Assembly (NCBI RefSeq): GCF_003319115.1
Contig: NZ_QOHF01000004.1
Location: forward strand, 186,001-250,000
Length of the DNA: 64,000 nt
Reading direction: 5' to 3'
Source of the DNA: Geodermatophilus sp. TF02-6
Lineage (GTDB): Bacteria; Actinomycetota; Actinomycetes; Mycobacteriales; Geodermatophilaceae
The notes under the pieces: generated by a model
The model's input: the letters and a program-made list of their open reading frames with translations, nothing else
Databases searched by the model: none
Told to the model about the DNA's origin: nothing
Program-made: the position numbers and the translations under genes
Part shown: positions 25,651-35,308 of the stretch, piece by piece
Numbering within the stretch: position 1 is the stretch's first letter
Layout of the letters: each line of letters opens with the position of its first letter

Positions 25651-25854
25651 GCGGCCAGGAGCCGTTCCCGACCGGTGCTGAGCCCCAGGCTCCCGTCCCT
25701 GCTCGGGGAGCCTCCGGCCCCCACTCCCAGGGACCACCCGCGGCCAGGAGCCGTTCCCGACCGGTGCTGAGCCCCAGGCTCCCGTCCCTGCTCGGGGAGC
25801 CTCCGGCCCCCACTCCCAGGGACCACCCGCGGCCAGGAGCCGTTCCCGACCGGT
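25651..25854 (+). repeat. 89-bp tandem repeat, 2.3 copies
   Basis: Unit GCGGCCAGGAGCCGTTCCCG (first 20 bases) at 25651-25739 is repeated exactly at 25740-25828, and its first 26 bases occur again at 25829-25854. Each full unit contains the hairpin AGGCTCCC / GGGAGCCT with a loop of about 11 bases and the palindrome-like CGACCGGT. It fills the space before proS. No stop-free frame in it looks like a gene. Confidence 0.9.
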
Positions 25855-25886
25855 CCACCCGAGGGCGGTGGGGTGGGGCCGCCTGG

Positions 25887-25892
25887 GAGAAT
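25887..25892 (+). promoter_or_regulatory. Possible proS -10 (GAGAAT)
   Basis: GAGAAT lies 6 bases before the proS GTG at 25899, a leaderless layout. No Shine-Dalgarno precedes the start. Weak pattern match only. Confidence 0.3.
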
Positions 25893-25898
25893 CTGCCC

Positions 25899-27647
25899 GT
25901 GCTGCTGCGGATGTCCACCCTCTTCCTGCGGACCCTGCGTGACGACCCGGCCGACGCCGAGGTCCCCAGCCACCGGCTGCTCGTGCGGGCCGGTTACATC
26001 CGGCGGGCGGCCCCGGGCGGGTTCACCTGGCTGCCGCTGGGCTACCGGGTGTTCCGCAACGTCGAACGCGTCATCCGCGAGGAGATGGACGCGATGGGTG
26101 CCCAGGAGGTGCACTTCCCGGCGCTGCTGCCACGCGAGCCCTACGAGGCCAGCGGCCGCTGGACCGAGTACGGCGACAACCTCTTCCGCCTCAAGGACCG
26201 CCGCGGCGCCGACCACCTGCTCGGGCCGACGCACGAGGAGGTGTTCACCCTCCTGGTGAAGGACCTCTACTCCTCGTACAAGGACCTCCCCGTCTGGCTG
26301 TACCAGATCCAGACCAAGTTCCGGGACGAGGCGCGGCCCCGGGCCGGGCTGCTGCGCGGCCGCGAGTTCACGATGAAGGACAGCTACTCCTTCGACGTCG
26401 ACGACGCCGGGCTGGACAAGAGCTACGCCGCCCACCGCGACGCCTACATCCGGATCTTCGACCGGCTGGGCCTGGACTACGTGATCGTCTCGGCGATGTC
26501 GGGGGCGATGGGCGGGTCGAAGAGCGAGGAGTTCCTGCACCCGACCAACATCGGGGAGGACACCTTCGTCCGGTCGGCCGGCGGCTACGCGGCCAACGTC
26601 GAAGCGGTCGCCACCGTCGTCCCGGACCCGCTGCCCGTCGAGGGCCTGCCCGAGGCGCACGTCGAGGACACCCCGGACACCCCGACCATCGAGACCCTCG
26701 TCGAGGTGGCCCGGCAGCTGTTCCCGGACGCCGGGTACACCGCGGCCGACACGCTGAAGAACGTCGTCGTCACCCTCGTGCACCCCGACGGCGGGCGTGA
26801 GCCGCTGGTCGTCGGCGTCCCCGGCGACCGCGAGGTCGACCTCAAGCGGCTGGAGGCGCAGGTCGCCCCGGCCGAGGTCGAGCCGTTCGCCGAGTTCGAG
26901 GCGCACCCGCTGCTGGTCAAGGGCTACCTCGGCCCGCAGGTGCTCGGCGCCGACGGCCCGGCCGGCATCCGCTACCTCGTCGACCCCCGCGTCGTGCCCG
27001 GCACCCGGTGGATCACCGGCGCCAACGAGCCCGGCCGGCACGTGTTCGACCTGGTGGCCGGCCGGGACTTCACCTGGGGCGGCGTGATCGAGGCCGCCGA
27101 GGTGCTGCCCGGTGACCCGGCGCCCGACGGCTCCGGCCCGCTGGAGCTGGCCCGCGGTGTGGAGCTGGGCCACATCTTCCAGCTCGGCCGCAAGTACGCC
27201 GACGCGCTCGACCTCCGGGTCCTCGACGAGACCGGGAAGCTGGTCACCGTGACGATGGGCTCCTACGGCATCGGCGTCTCCCGCGCCGTCGCGGCGATCG
27301 CCGAGTCCACCCACGACGAGCTCGGCCTGGCCTGGCCGCGCGAGGTCGCCCCGGCCGACGTGCACGTCGTCGCCACGGGCAAGGACGCATCGGTCTTCGG
27401 GGCCGCCGAGGCGCTGGCCCAGGAGCTGGTCGCCGCGGGGCTCACCGTGCTCTACGACGACCGGCAGAAGGTCTCCCCGGGCGTGAAGTTCAAGGACGCC
27501 GAGCTGCTGGGGATGCCGACGATCGTCACCGTCGGGCGCGGGCTGGTCGACGGCGTCGTGGAGGTGCGCGACCGGGCGACGGGGGAGCGCCAGGAGGTGC
27601 CGGTCGCCGACGCCGCGGCCCGCGTGCTGGCCGCCGTCCGGAGCTGA
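25899..27647 (+). CDS. proS: Prolyl-tRNA synthetase
   Basis: 582 residues, the bacterial-type ProRS with an editing insertion. Start [20 protein letters not shown] is typical. Class II motif 2 ([21 protein letters not shown]), the INS editing domain (about 220-400), motif 3 ([16 protein letters not shown]) and an anticodon-binding domain from about 480 are present. GTG 25899 is chosen over ATG 25911 because homologues start with M-x-x-R-M-S-T-L-F. It charges tRNA-Pro. A hairpin repeat follows immediately. Confidence 0.95.
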   Translation: MLLRMSTLFLRTLRDDPADAEVPSHRLLVRAGYIRRAAPGGFTWLPLGYRVFRNVERVIREEMDAMGAQEVHFPALLPREPYEASGRWTEYGDNLFRLKDRRGADHLLGPTHEEVFTLLVKDLYSSYKDLPVWLYQIQTKFRDEARPRAGLLRGREFTMKDSYSFDVDDAGLDKSYAAHRDAYIRIFDRLGLDYVIVSAMSGAMGGSKSEEFLHPTNIGEDTFVRSAGGYAANVEAVATVVPDPLPVEGLPEAHVEDTPDTPTIETLVEVARQLFPDAGYTAADTLKNVVVTLVHPDGGREPLVVGVPGDREVDLKRLEAQVAPAEVEPFAEFEAHPLLVKGYLGPQVLGADGPAGIRYLVDPRVVPGTRWITGANEPGRHVFDLVAGRDFTWGGVIEAAEVLPGDPAPDGSGPLELARGVELGHIFQLGRKYADALDLRVLDETGKLVTVTMGSYGIGVSRAVAAIAESTHDELGLAWPREVAPADVHVVATGKDASVFGAAEALAQELVAAGLTVLYDDRQKVSPGVKFKDAELLGMPTIVTVGRGLVDGVVEVRDRATGERQEVPVADAAARVLAAVRS

Positions 27648-27701
27648 AGACCCCGTCCTCCCCACCACTCGCAGGCTCGTGGCGGGGCCCGGGACGGGGC
27701 C
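27648..27701 (+). repeat. Intergenic hairpin repeat after proS
   Basis: It begins at the first base after the proS stop. Outer stem CCCCGTCC (27651-27658) with GGACGGGG (27692-27699); inner arms CCCCACCAC and GTGGCGGGG around loop TCGCAGGCTC. The inner pair CCAC/GTGG differs from CCGC/GCGG and CGGC/GCCG in other copies but still pairs. Confidence 0.75.
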
Positions 27702-27734
27702 GGAGCCTCGGGACGGGCGTCCGCCGGTCGGGCG

Positions 27735-28670
27735 TCAGCTCCCGGCCAGGTCGCGGTAGCGCGACGGCGTCGTGCCGTAGGCCGCGCGGAAGGCGCGGCC
27801 GAAGACCGTGGCGTCGGGGAAACCGCAGCGCCGGGCGACGACGGCCAGCGGCGCGTCGCGCGCGCCGCGCCGGGCCAGCTCCTCGCGGGCCCGCTCCAGC
27901 CGGCGGCGGCGGACGTACCGGGCGACGGTCTCCTCCTCGCCGGCGAAGAGCCGGTGCAGCTGGCGCACCGAGACGAAGTGCGCCGCGGCGATCGCACGCG
28001 GGTCCAGCGCGGGGTCGGCCAGGTGCTCCTCGACGTACGCCCGGACGGCGGCCAGCAGGGCCCGGTCGGCCCGCGCCGGCTCCGGTGGCATCACGTCGTC
28101 CGCCGCGGCGGTGACCAGCCCCAGCAACTCCCCGGCCACCCGGTCCCCGGGGTCGTCACCCGCGACGTCGCTGCGCACCAGGTCGCCCAGCATGCGGGCG
28201 AGCACCCCGGTCAGCCCGCGCCGGCCGTCCATGCGCCGCGCCGTGAGCCGGTCGGCCGGCAGCGCCGACCCGGGCCGCGACCAGGTGAGCACCAGCAGCG
28301 ACCAGGCCGGCGCGCCCCCGCCGGCCCGCAGCTCCCAGGCGAAGGGCCGGTCGGTCTCGTAGAGCGCGTAGTCACCCGGTCGCAGCCAGCACTCCCGCCC
28401 GTCCTGCCCGACGCGGGCCGATCCGGCCTCCAGCAGCCCGACCTGCAGGTACCGCCGCTCGTCGGAGCGCGCCAGGCCCGCCGTCCGCAGCGCCCGCTGA
28501 TCGACCGACCGGACCCTGGACAGCTGCAGCGACCCCACGGCGCGGCTGGCGACCTCCCCGGTCACCGGCCCGTCGGCGGCGGGGTCGACGTCGAGGTCGA
28601 CGAAGTGCTCGCCGAGCAGCTCCCGCCACGGGCGCACCCCGGTGGCACCCGTCGTGGTGGGGATCGGCAT
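27735..28670 (-). CDS. AraC-family transcriptional regulator
   Basis: 311 residues from ATG 28670. The N-terminal half (about 40-190) matches the AraC_binding_2 type sensor domain ([35 protein letters not shown]). The C-terminal AraC HTH pair is at about 210-308 ([21 protein letters not shown] and [30 protein letters not shown]). Divergent from the molybdopterin oxidoreductase, 225 bases away, which it may control; the ligand is unknown. Confidence 0.88.
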   Translation of the reverse strand: MPIPTTTGATGVRPWRELLGEHFVDLDVDPAADGPVTGEVASRAVGSLQLSRVRSVDQRALRTAGLARSDERRYLQVGLLEAGSARVGQDGRECWLRPGDYALYETDRPFAWELRAGGGAPAWSLLVLTWSRPGSALPADRLTARRMDGRRGLTGVLARMLGDLVRSDVAGDDPGDRVAGELLGLVTAAADDVMPPEPARADRALLAAVRAYVEEHLADPALDPRAIAAAHFVSVRQLHRLFAGEEETVARYVRRRRLERAREELARRGARDAPLAVVARRCGFPDATVFGRAFRAAYGTTPSRYRDLAGS

Positions 28671-28895
28671 GCGGGCCTCGCTGGCGGTGGGTCGCGCCGC
28701 CCGGCGGGGCCGGGCTGCCGCCGAGCCTGCCATGCACCCGGAGGGACGGGAAGGGCGTCCCGGGGCGACGCAAGCCGCCGCACCCCTGGCACGGGGAGTC
28801 GAGCAGCCGGCACGCGGGGTCGCGGACGTCGCCGCCGACCGGCGCCAGGATCGGCGCACCGCGGCGGGACGACAGCAGACCCCAGGAGGCGAACC

Positions 28896-31022
28896 GTGTC
28901 GGTGACCGACCTGCCCGTGCCCGGGACGACGACCGTGCACGGAGCCTGCCCGTTGGACTGCCCCGACACCTGCGCCATGGAGGTGACCGTCGAGGACGGC
29001 CGCGTCACCGGCGTGCGCGGCGACCGGTCGCACCCGTACACCCGCGGCGGACTGTGCGTGAAGATGAACGACTACGACCGCACGGTGCACAGCCCCGACC
29101 GGGTGCTGCACCCGCTGCGCCGCACCGGCCCCAAGGGCAGCGGGCGGTTCGAGCGCATCTCCTGGGACGCCGCCCTCGACGAGATCGCCGCCCGGTTCAC
29201 CGAGATCGCCGCCACCTCCGGCCCCGAAGCGATCATGCCGGTGAGCTACCTGGGCACCCAGGGCATCCTCAACGGCCTCAACGTCGGCGACGCGTTCTTC
29301 AACCGGCTGGGCGCCACCATCAGCGAGCGGACCTACTGCGACTCCGGCTCCTGCACCGCCTACGCGATGACCGTGGGGCCGACCGCCGGCGTCGACCCCG
29401 AGTCCTTCGTGCACGCCCGCTACATCGTCATCTGGGCCAACAACACGCTGTCCACGAACCTGCACCTGTGGCCGTTCGTGGCCGAGGCGCAGCGGCGCGG
29501 CGCGAAGGTCGTCGTCATCGACCCCGTCCGGCACCGGACGGCCAAACACGCGGACTGGTACATCCCCATCCGGCCGGGCACCGACGGCGCGCTGGCGCTG
29601 GCGCTGATGCACGTGGTCATCGGCGAGGGGCTGACCGACGAGGACTACGTCGCCCGGTACACCGTCGGGTTCGACGAACTCGCCGAGCGGGTGCGGCAGT
29701 ACACCCCCGAGTGGGCCAGCGGCGAGACCGGCATCCCGGCCGAGGACATCCGGACCCTCGCCCGGGAGTACGCCGCGGCCGACCCGTCGGTCATCCGCAT
29801 CGGGGTGGCCATCGAGCGGCACGCCGGCGGCGGGCAGACCGTGCGGGCGATCTCCTGCCTGCCGGCGCTCACCGGCGCCTGGCGCAAGCCCGGCGGCGGG
29901 CTGCTCCAGCTGCCGCTGTGGGCCTTCCCGGTCAACTGGCCGGCCTTCCTCGGCGCCGAGTTCATCCGCCCCGGCACGCGCGTGGTCAACCAGTGGCTGC
30001 TCGGCCGCGCTCTCACCGGGGAGCTCCGGCTCGACCCGCCCATCCGGGCGCTCGTGGTCTACAACAGCAACCCGCTGGTGGTCTGCCCGGAGCAGGACGA
30101 GATGGTGGCCGGGCTGTCGCGCGAGGACCTGTTCACCGTCGTCAGCGAGCACTTCCTCACCGACACCGCCGACTTCGCCGACATCGTCCTGCCGGCGACC
30201 ACCCAGCTCGAGCAGCGCGACCTGATGTTCTCGTGGGGCCACCTCTACCTGACGATGAACACCCCGGCGATCGCTCCGCTGGGGCAGGCGGTCCCCAACA
30301 CCGAGCTGTTCCGGCGGCTGGCCGCGCGCATGGGTTTCGACGAACCGGTCTTCCGGCGCACGGACGAGGAGATGATCGAGCAGGCGCTCGACTGGTCCGC
30401 ACCGGTCCTGGAGGGGATCACGCCGCAGACCCTGGCGCGCGACGGCTGGGCGCGGCTGCGGCTGCCCGGGCCCGACGAGTACGCGCCGCACGCCGAGGGC
30501 GGCTTCCCGACGCCGTCCGGCAAGGTCGAGTTCGTCTCCTCGGCGGCCGCCGGCGGGAACTTCGTGCTGCCGCTGTTCCGGCAGGGCTCGAACGAGCACC
30601 AGCCCGGCGACCCCGTCGACCCGCTGCCGCACTACGTCCCGCCCCGGGAGCGCCCGGACGGCCGCTACCCGCTCACCCTGCTGTCCCCCAAGTCGCACGC
30701 CTACCTCAACTCCAGCTTCGCCGACCGGCCCGGTCAGCGGCGGGTGCAGGGCGACCCGGTGCTCCTCATGACCCCCGGGGACGCCGCGGCCCGGGGGCTG
30801 GTCGACGGCGCCCCGGTGTGCGTGGTCAACGACCGCGGCCGGTTCACCGCGCGCTTGCAGGTCACCGACGACGTCGCGCCGGGCGTGGTCGTCTGCCCGA
30901 TGGGCGCCTGGCGCAAGCACACCGGCGGCGCCACGGTGAACGCGGTCAGCCCGTCGGTCTTCGCCGACCTGGGACGGGCGCCGACCTTCTCGGACAACCT
31001 CGTGGAGGTGCGGCCCGCCTGA
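28896..31022 (+). CDS. Molybdopterin-dependent oxidoreductase with N-terminal 4Fe-4S motif
   Basis: 708 residues from GTG 28896 (ribosome-binding site AGGAGG at 28884). The first domain binds a 4Fe-4S cluster through Cys18, 22, 26 and 54 (CPLDCPDTC and GGLC). The molybdopterin domain follows ([35 protein letters not shown]) and the C-terminal dinucleotide-binding domain ends [36 protein letters not shown]-reductase superfamily of the soluble actinobacterial type, without a Tat signal, so probably cytosolic. Substrate and partner unknown. A GTG 6 bases later is an alternative start. Confidence 0.88.
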   Translation: MSVTDLPVPGTTTVHGACPLDCPDTCAMEVTVEDGRVTGVRGDRSHPYTRGGLCVKMNDYDRTVHSPDRVLHPLRRTGPKGSGRFERISWDAALDEIAARFTEIAATSGPEAIMPVSYLGTQGILNGLNVGDAFFNRLGATISERTYCDSGSCTAYAMTVGPTAGVDPESFVHARYIVIWANNTLSTNLHLWPFVAEAQRRGAKVVVIDPVRHRTAKHADWYIPIRPGTDGALALALMHVVIGEGLTDEDYVARYTVGFDELAERVRQYTPEWASGETGIPAEDIRTLAREYAAADPSVIRIGVAIERHAGGGQTVRAISCLPALTGAWRKPGGGLLQLPLWAFPVNWPAFLGAEFIRPGTRVVNQWLLGRALTGELRLDPPIRALVVYNSNPLVVCPEQDEMVAGLSREDLFTVVSEHFLTDTADFADIVLPATTQLEQRDLMFSWGHLYLTMNTPAIAPLGQAVPNTELFRRLAARMGFDEPVFRRTDEEMIEQALDWSAPVLEGITPQTLARDGWARLRLPGPDEYAPHAEGGFPTPSGKVEFVSSAAAGGNFVLPLFRQGSNEHQPGDPVDPLPHYVPPRERPDGRYPLTLLSPKSHAYLNSSFADRPGQRRVQGDPVLLMTPGDAAARGLVDGAPVCVVNDRGRFTARLQVTDDVAPGVVVCPMGAWRKHTGGATVNAVSPSVFADLGRAPTFSDNLVEVRPA

Positions 31023-31173
31023 AAGAGGACGCCCCTGCCTCCACCGGAGAAGGACCGCGTCCTCCTCATCCCTCGCGAGCTCGGCAGGAGGACCCCCTGC
31101 TCCCCACCCCTCGGAAGAGGACCCCTCTGCCCCCCACCGCTCGCAGGCTCGCGGCGGGCCCCTGCAGCGGGGC
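31023..31173 (+). repeat. Run of hairpin repeats after the molybdopterin gene
   Basis: Three left-half fragments (31023-31046, 31047-31085, 31086-31113, each starting near GAGGAC/GAAGGAC) precede one full copy (31114-31173) with the loop TCGCAGGCTC and arms CCGC/GCGG. The first fragment directly follows the stop. The outer stem of the full copy has one mismatch (CCCCTCTGC / GCAGCGGGG). Confidence 0.65.
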
Positions 31174-31372
31174 CGACCGCGAGCCTGCGGACGGGCCCTC
31201 CGCAGGCCGGGACGGCGGGACCGGCCCGTCTGGCACAATGGTCGGTCGAACACGTCGGCAGGCGGCCCTCTCACCGTCGCCGGCCGTGTCCGCACCGCTC
31301 CGCCCCCGGCGTACCCCCACGCGTCGCTCCGGGCGGGCACACGACCTGCGTTCGAGGAGAACACCAGCCACC
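31174..31372 (+). promoter_or_regulatory. rpsP promoter and leader region
   Basis: TGGCACAATGG at 31231-31241 contains CACAAT, a likely -10 for rpsP, and strongly resembles TGGCACAGTAG upstream of rplS (33508-33518). About 130 bases of leader follow, ending with ribosome-binding site GAGGAGA at 31354. No -35 is clear. Confidence 0.45.
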
Positions 31373-31828
31373 GTGGCCACCAAGATCAAGCTCATGCGCC
31401 TGGGCAAGATGCGCGCCCCGTACTACCGCATCGTCGTCGCCGACGCCCGCACCAAGCGCGACGGGCGCGTCATCGAGACGATCGGCAAGTACCACCCCAA
31501 GGAGGACCCGTCCTTCATCGAGGTCGACTCCGAGCGCGCGCAGTACTGGCTGGGCGTCGGCGCGCAGCCGACCGAGCCCGTCGCCGCCATCTTCCGGGTC
31601 ACCGGCGACTGGCAGAAGTTCAAGGGCGAGCCGGCGCCGCCGCCCATGAAGGTCGCCGCGCCCCGGCCGGACAAGAAGGCCCTGTACGAGGAGGCCGTCC
31701 GCACCGCCGGCGAGGAGCCGGCCGCCGGCGCGACCACCCCGCGCAAGAGGGCCGCTCCCCAGGCCGACGGCTCCACCGACGGCACGGCCGCTCCCGCGGC
31801 GGACGCCGCCGAGACGCCCGCCGGGTGA
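31373..31828 (+). CDS. rpsP: 30S ribosomal protein S16
   Basis: 151 residues from GTG 31373. The first 80 residues are a complete bS16 ([55 protein letters not shown]). A C-terminal Ala/Pro/Lys extension of about 60 residues follows, common in high-GC actinobacteria. First gene of rpsP-KH-rimM-trmD. The KH gene starts 3 bases after the stop. Confidence 0.95.
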   Translation: MATKIKLMRLGKMRAPYYRIVVADARTKRDGRVIETIGKYHPKEDPSFIEVDSERAQYWLGVGAQPTEPVAAIFRVTGDWQKFKGEPAPPPMKVAAPRPDKKALYEEAVRTAGEEPAAGATTPRKRAAPQADGSTDGTAAPAADAAETPAG

Positions 31829-31831
31829 GCC

Positions 31832-32068
31832 GTGCTCGAAGAGGCGCTCGAGCACCTGGTCAAGGGCATCGTCGACCACCCCGAGGAGGTCACGGTCGAC
31901 CTGCTCACCAGCCGCCGCGGCAAGACCCTCGAGGTCCGGGTGCACCCTGACGACCTGGGCAAGGTCATCGGCCGCGGCGGCCGCACCGCCAAAGCGCTGC
32001 GCACCGTGATGACCGGCGTCGGTGGCCGTGGCCTGCGGGTCGACGTCGTCGACACCGACGGGCGCTGA
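31832..32068 (+). CDS. KH-domain RNA-binding protein
   Basis: 78 residues from GTG 31832 (LEEALEHLVKGIVDHPEEV, then GKVIGRGGRTAKALRTVM). The GxxG loop (GRGG) of the type II KH domain is intact. Small KhpA-like proteins of this type sit between rpsP and rimM in many Gram-positive bacteria and bind RNA in ribosome assembly or sRNA control. The khpA name is plausible but I leave the symbol blank. Confidence 0.9.
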   Translation: MLEEALEHLVKGIVDHPEEVTVDLLTSRRGKTLEVRVHPDDLGKVIGRGGRTAKALRTVMTGVGGRGLRVDVVDTDGR

Positions 32069-32077
32069 CGCTTCCTC

Positions 32078-32596
32078 GTGGACTCCTCCGACACCGTGGT
32101 GGTCGGCCGCATCGGCCGGCCCCACGGTGTCCGTGGTGAGGTCACCGTCGAGGTCCGCACCGACGAGCCCGACCTCCGGTTCGCCCCCGGCGCGGTCCTG
32201 CGCACCGAACCCGCCGAGCGCGGACCGCTCACCGTCGCCGGCCGCCGCTGGCACCGCGAGGTCCTGCTGCTGCAGATCGAGGGCGTCGACAGCCGCGAGG
32301 CAGCCGAGACCCTCCGCGACACCGAGCTGCACGTGCCGGTCGTCGAGCTGCCCGTGCTCGACGACCCCGACGTCTTCTACGACCACCAGCTGGTCGGCCT
32401 GACCGCCCGCTCGCTCGACGGCTCCGTCCTCGGCGAGGTGGTCGCCGTGCGCCACGAGGGCGCCGACCTGCTCGTCGTCCGCCGCGGCGAGGGCGGGGAG
32501 CTGCTCGTCCCCTTCGTCACGGCGATCGTGCCGACGGTCGACCTCGCCGGCGGCTGCCTCGTCGTCGACCCGCCCGAGGGCCTGCTGGACCTGTGA
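32078..32596 (+). CDS. rimM: 16S rRNA processing protein RimM
   Basis: 172 residues from GTG 32078. N-terminal RimM domain ([20 protein letters not shown]) and C-terminal PRC barrel ([38 protein letters not shown]). Assists maturation of the 30S head near S19 and S13. Nine bases after the KH gene. Its stop lies in the hairpin that precedes trmD. Confidence 0.93.
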   Translation: MDSSDTVVVGRIGRPHGVRGEVTVEVRTDEPDLRFAPGAVLRTEPAERGPLTVAGRRWHREVLLLQIEGVDSREAAETLRDTELHVPVVELPVLDDPDVFYDHQLVGLTARSLDGSVLGEVVAVRHEGADLLVVRRGEGGELLVPFVTAIVPTVDLAGGCLVVDPPEGLLDL

Positions 32597-32614
32597 CCGA
32601 GCTTGCGAGGTCAC
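32593..32614 (+). promoter_or_regulatory. Small hairpin in the rimM-trmD junction
   Basis: GTGACC (32593-32598) and GGTCAC (32609-32614) pair around GAGCTTGCGA. The GTG at 32593 overlaps the rimM stop and is in frame with trmD, so this stem either forms part of a longer trmD N-terminus or, more likely, a short leader before the true start. Confidence 0.4.
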
Positions 32615-32670
32615 ACACGGACGCAGCACCGCCAGGTCACGGGGCCGACGAGCGCCAGCGAGGAGGACCT

Positions 32671-33408
32671 GTGACCTGGCGCATCGACGTCATCACCATC
32701 TTCCCCGAGTACCTCGCCCCGCTGCGCCAGTCACTGTTGGGCAGGGCCGCCCAGCGCGGCCTGGTCGGCATCGGCGTGCACGACCTGCGGCGGTGGACCG
32801 ACGACGTGCACCGCACCGTCGACGACGCCCCGTACGGCGGCGGGCCGGGGATGGTCATGCGCCCGGAGCCGTGGGGCCGCGCGCTGGACGCCGTCCGCGC
32901 ACCGGGCACCCGGCTGGTCGTGCCCACCCCCGCCGGACGCCCGTTCACCCAGGCGGTGGCCGCCGAGTGGGCCCGCGAGCCCGGCCTGGTCTTCGCCTGC
33001 GGCCGCTACGAGGGGATCGACCAGCGGGTCGCCGACCGGGCGGCCGACGCCGGTCCGGTGTCGGAGGTCTCCATCGGCGACTACGTGCTCGCCGGGGGCG
33101 AGTCCGCGGTGCTGGTCATGGTCGAGGCGGTCACCCGGCTGATCCCCGGCGTGGTCGGCAACCGGGAGTCGGTCGAGTTCGACTCGCACGCCGACGGCCT
33201 GCTCGAGGGGCCGTCCTACACCCGACCGGCGTCCTGGCGCGGGCACGAGGTCCCGCCGGTGCTGCTGTCCGGCGACCACGCCGCGATCGCCCGGTGGCGG
33301 CGGGCGGAGTCGCTGCGGCGGACGGCGGCCCGTCGTCCGGACCTGCTGGCCGCGCTGCCACCCGAGGCGCTGTCGGACGCCGACCGCGCCGTCCTCGGCG
33401 ACGGCTGA
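32671..33408 (+). CDS. trmD: tRNA (guanine37-N1)-methyltransferase TrmD
   Basis: 245 residues from GTG 32671, which has a strong GAGGAGG site 4 bases upstream and begins with the family start [13 protein letters not shown]. The SPOUT knot motifs [10 protein letters not shown] and [11 protein letters not shown] (SAM binding) and [13 protein letters not shown] are intact. Makes m1G37 in tRNAs. An in-frame GTG at 32593 would add 26 non-conserved residues. Methylation of tRNA prevents +1 frameshifting. Confidence 0.94.
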   Translation: MTWRIDVITIFPEYLAPLRQSLLGRAAQRGLVGIGVHDLRRWTDDVHRTVDDAPYGGGPGMVMRPEPWGRALDAVRAPGTRLVVPTPAGRPFTQAVAAEWAREPGLVFACGRYEGIDQRVADRAADAGPVSEVSIGDYVLAGGESAVLVMVEAVTRLIPGVVGNRESVEFDSHADGLLEGPSYTRPASWRGHEVPPVLLSGDHAAIARWRRAESLRRTAARRPDLLAALPPEALSDADRAVLGDG

Positions 33409-33647
33409 GCGGGCGATCGTCCGGCCGACCGCCCCCGTGGCCGTCCCGGACCCGGCCGGGCGGGTGCGCCCGCTCGGCGCCCGCCGCGCTCCGTCGCCCG
33501 AGGATGTGGCACAGTAGAGAGCTGCTGCGGACCGTCGGCCGGATCGACGGGAGCTCCTCCGCGGAGTGCAGCTCCCCGGATCGGACAGCCGGGGCCGCTC
33601 GTTGTCCGCACCGTGAACGACGCAACCGCTAGGACAGGACTGCCGCG
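33409..33647 (+). promoter_or_regulatory. rplS promoter and structured leader
   Basis: CACAGT (33510-33515), preceded by GTGG, is the likely -10, matching the rpsP region. In the leader, GGGAGCT (33549-33555) pairs with AGCTCCC (33570-33576), and an inner CTCC/GGAG stem lies between. Such a hairpin could serve L19 feedback or only RNA stability. The ribosome-binding site is AGGACAGGA (33631-33639), 8 bases before ATG 33648. Confidence 0.45.
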
Positions 33648-34004
33648 ATGAACACCCTGGACGCACTCGACGCCGACTCGCTGCGCGACGACATCCCCGA
33701 GTTCCGCCCGGGTGACACCGTCAAGGTGCACGTGCGCGTCGTCGAGGGCAACCGCTCGCGCATCCAGGTCTTCCAGGGCGTGGTCATCCGCCGGCAGGGC
33801 GGGGGCGTCCGGGAGACCTTCACCGTCCGCAAGATCAGCTTCGGCGTCGGTGTCGAGCGCACCTTCCCGGTGCACACCCCGGTGGTGGAGAGGATCGAGA
33901 TCGTCACCCGCGGTGACGTCCGCCGCGCCAAGCTGTACTACCTCCGCGAGCTGCGCGGCAAGGCCGCCAAGATCAAGGAGAAGCGCGAGCCCGTCTCCCG
34001 CTGA
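33648..34004 (+). CDS. rplS: 50S ribosomal protein L19
   Basis: 118 residues from ATG 33648 with the bL19 signature ([22 protein letters not shown]... and [18 protein letters not shown]...[19 protein letters not shown]). Component at the 30S-50S interface. It has its own promoter region but follows trmD as in most bacteria. lepB starts 67 bases downstream. Confidence 0.96.
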   Translation: MNTLDALDADSLRDDIPEFRPGDTVKVHVRVVEGNRSRIQVFQGVVIRRQGGGVRETFTVRKISFGVGVERTFPVHTPVVERIEIVTRGDVRRAKLYYLRELRGKAAKIKEKREPVSR

Positions 34005-34057
34005 CACGCTCCCCGGCCGGGTCGCCCGGCCTGACCACGGCGGGTCTCCCACGGCCG

Positions 34058-34071
34058 TACGCTGGCTCCCG
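34058..34071 (+). promoter_or_regulatory. Candidate lepB -10 (TACGCT)
   Basis: TACGCT at 34058-34063 fits TANNNT and lies 8 bases before the lepB ATG at 34072, close to leaderless spacing; no Shine-Dalgarno precedes the ATG. A CTGACC at 34031-34036 is too far away (21 bases) for a normal -35. Confidence 0.4.
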
Positions 34072-35031
34072 ATGAGCAGCGACCGGCCCGGGAGGCCCGC
34101 CGACGTCGTCCCGGAGGGGGAGGACCCCCGCCCAGCCGGAGCCTCCGCGCAGGGCGAGGCCGGTACGGGCCCGGCCCGCGCCCCGTCCCGCCGCGAGCGG
34201 CGGAGGCGGCGCGACCACAAGGGCTCGCTGCTGCGCGAGCTGCCCGTGCTGCTCCTCGTCGCGTTCGTGCTGGCGCTGGTGGTGAAGACCTTCCTCGTGC
34301 AGGCCTTCTTCATCCCCTCCGGGTCGATGGAGCGCACGCTGCACGGCTGCCCCGGTTGCACCGGCGACCGCGTCCTGGTCAACAAGGTGCCCTACTGGTT
34401 CGGCGAGCCCGAGCCCGGCGACATCGTGGTCTTCAAGGGGCCGGACACCTGGTCCCCGGAGGTCGACGTCGCCGAGCCGTCCAACCGGGTCACCGGCGCG
34501 CTGTTGTGGCTGGGGCGCGCCATCGGGGTGGCCCCCCCGAGCGAGGACGACTTCGTCAAGCGGGTCATCGCCACCGGCGGCCAGACGGTGCAGTGCTGTG
34601 ACGCCGAGGGGCGGGTCACCGTCGACGACCGGCCGCTCGACGAGCCCTACATCTACGAGAACACGCCGCTGGAGAGCCGGGCCTTCGGCCCCGTCACCGT
34701 CCCCGAGGGTCGGCTGTGGGTGATGGGCGACCACCGCTCGGCGTCGGCGGACTCGAAGGCCCACATGGGCGACAAGTACTCCGGGACGATCGCCGTGGAC
34801 GACGTCATCGGCAAGGCCGCGCTGATCGTGTGGCCGCTGGACCGGATTGGCGTCCTGCACGCACCCGACATCCAGGGCGTCGAGGCCTCCGGCCTGCCGG
34901 GTGGGCCGGCGCCGGGCTCCGGCGCGTCGGCGGTGGCGGCCCCGTACGCGCTCGGCCTCGTCGGTGCCCTCCCGCCGACCGCGGTGCGACGACGACGGCA
35001 GCGCAGGACGGGTCCCGCCGACGCCCCCTGA
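34072..35031 (+). CDS. lepB: Signal peptidase I
   Basis: 319 residues from ATG 34072. A long charged N-terminal cytosolic region (to about 55, ending RRERRRRRDHKG) precedes the membrane anchor LLVAFVLALVVKTFLVQ. The catalytic Ser85 (FIPSGSMERTL) and general base Lys163 (FVKRVIATGG) form the Ser-Lys dyad, and GDHRSASADS is the conserved box near 220. C-terminal Pro/Ala/Arg tail. Removes signal peptides of exported proteins at the outer face of the membrane. Confidence 0.95.
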   Translation: MSSDRPGRPADVVPEGEDPRPAGASAQGEAGTGPARAPSRRERRRRRDHKGSLLRELPVLLLVAFVLALVVKTFLVQAFFIPSGSMERTLHGCPGCTGDRVLVNKVPYWFGEPEPGDIVVFKGPDTWSPEVDVAEPSNRVTGALLWLGRAIGVAPPSEDDFVKRVIATGGQTVQCCDAEGRVTVDDRPLDEPYIYENTPLESRAFGPVTVPEGRLWVMGDHRSASADSKAHMGDKYSGTIAVDDVIGKAALIVWPLDRIGVLHAPDIQGVEASGLPGGPAPGSGASAVAAPYALGLVGALPPTAVRRRRQRRTGPADAP

Positions 35032-35308
35032 CCTGCCGGACCCGGACCCGCAGCACCGGACCCGACCCGCACGCCCCGGACCCCGGGACGTGCGGGTCGA
35101 GTCGTTCCGGGGCCCGTTATCGAAAATGGCATCGCCATGTCGACACGAATGCGTGCGGTCAATTCCCGCGTTGTTCCTGTGACGACAGGAGTGCAGACCC
35201 GACCGCCACGGAATCGGCTGAGAAATCGTCCGCAAAACGTTCAAGCACCGATCCGGGCCGTCCGATGGAAGCGGGGAGAGTTCCCGATCCTGTGAAACGG
35301 AGTCGATT
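35032..35308 (+). promoter_or_regulatory. AT-richer control region of the LuxR-type regulator
   Basis: 277 bases without a gene. From 35115 to 35310 the sequence is clearly richer in A and T than its surroundings. It carries two inverted repeats: ATGGC-ATC-GCCAT (35126-35138) and TCCTGT-GACG-ACAGGA (35175-35190). Either may be an operator of the downstream regulator. The ribosome-binding site ACGGAG is at 35297. Confidence 0.45.

Noticed and set aside
25651-25854. Coding region in the 89-bp repeats
   Set aside because: 89 is not a multiple of three, so the frame shifts with each copy; no ribosome-binding site or homology.
28642-28905. Small plus-strand ORF between AraC and the molybdopterin gene
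   Set aside because: No homology and it overlaps both real starts; the region looks like promoter DNA.
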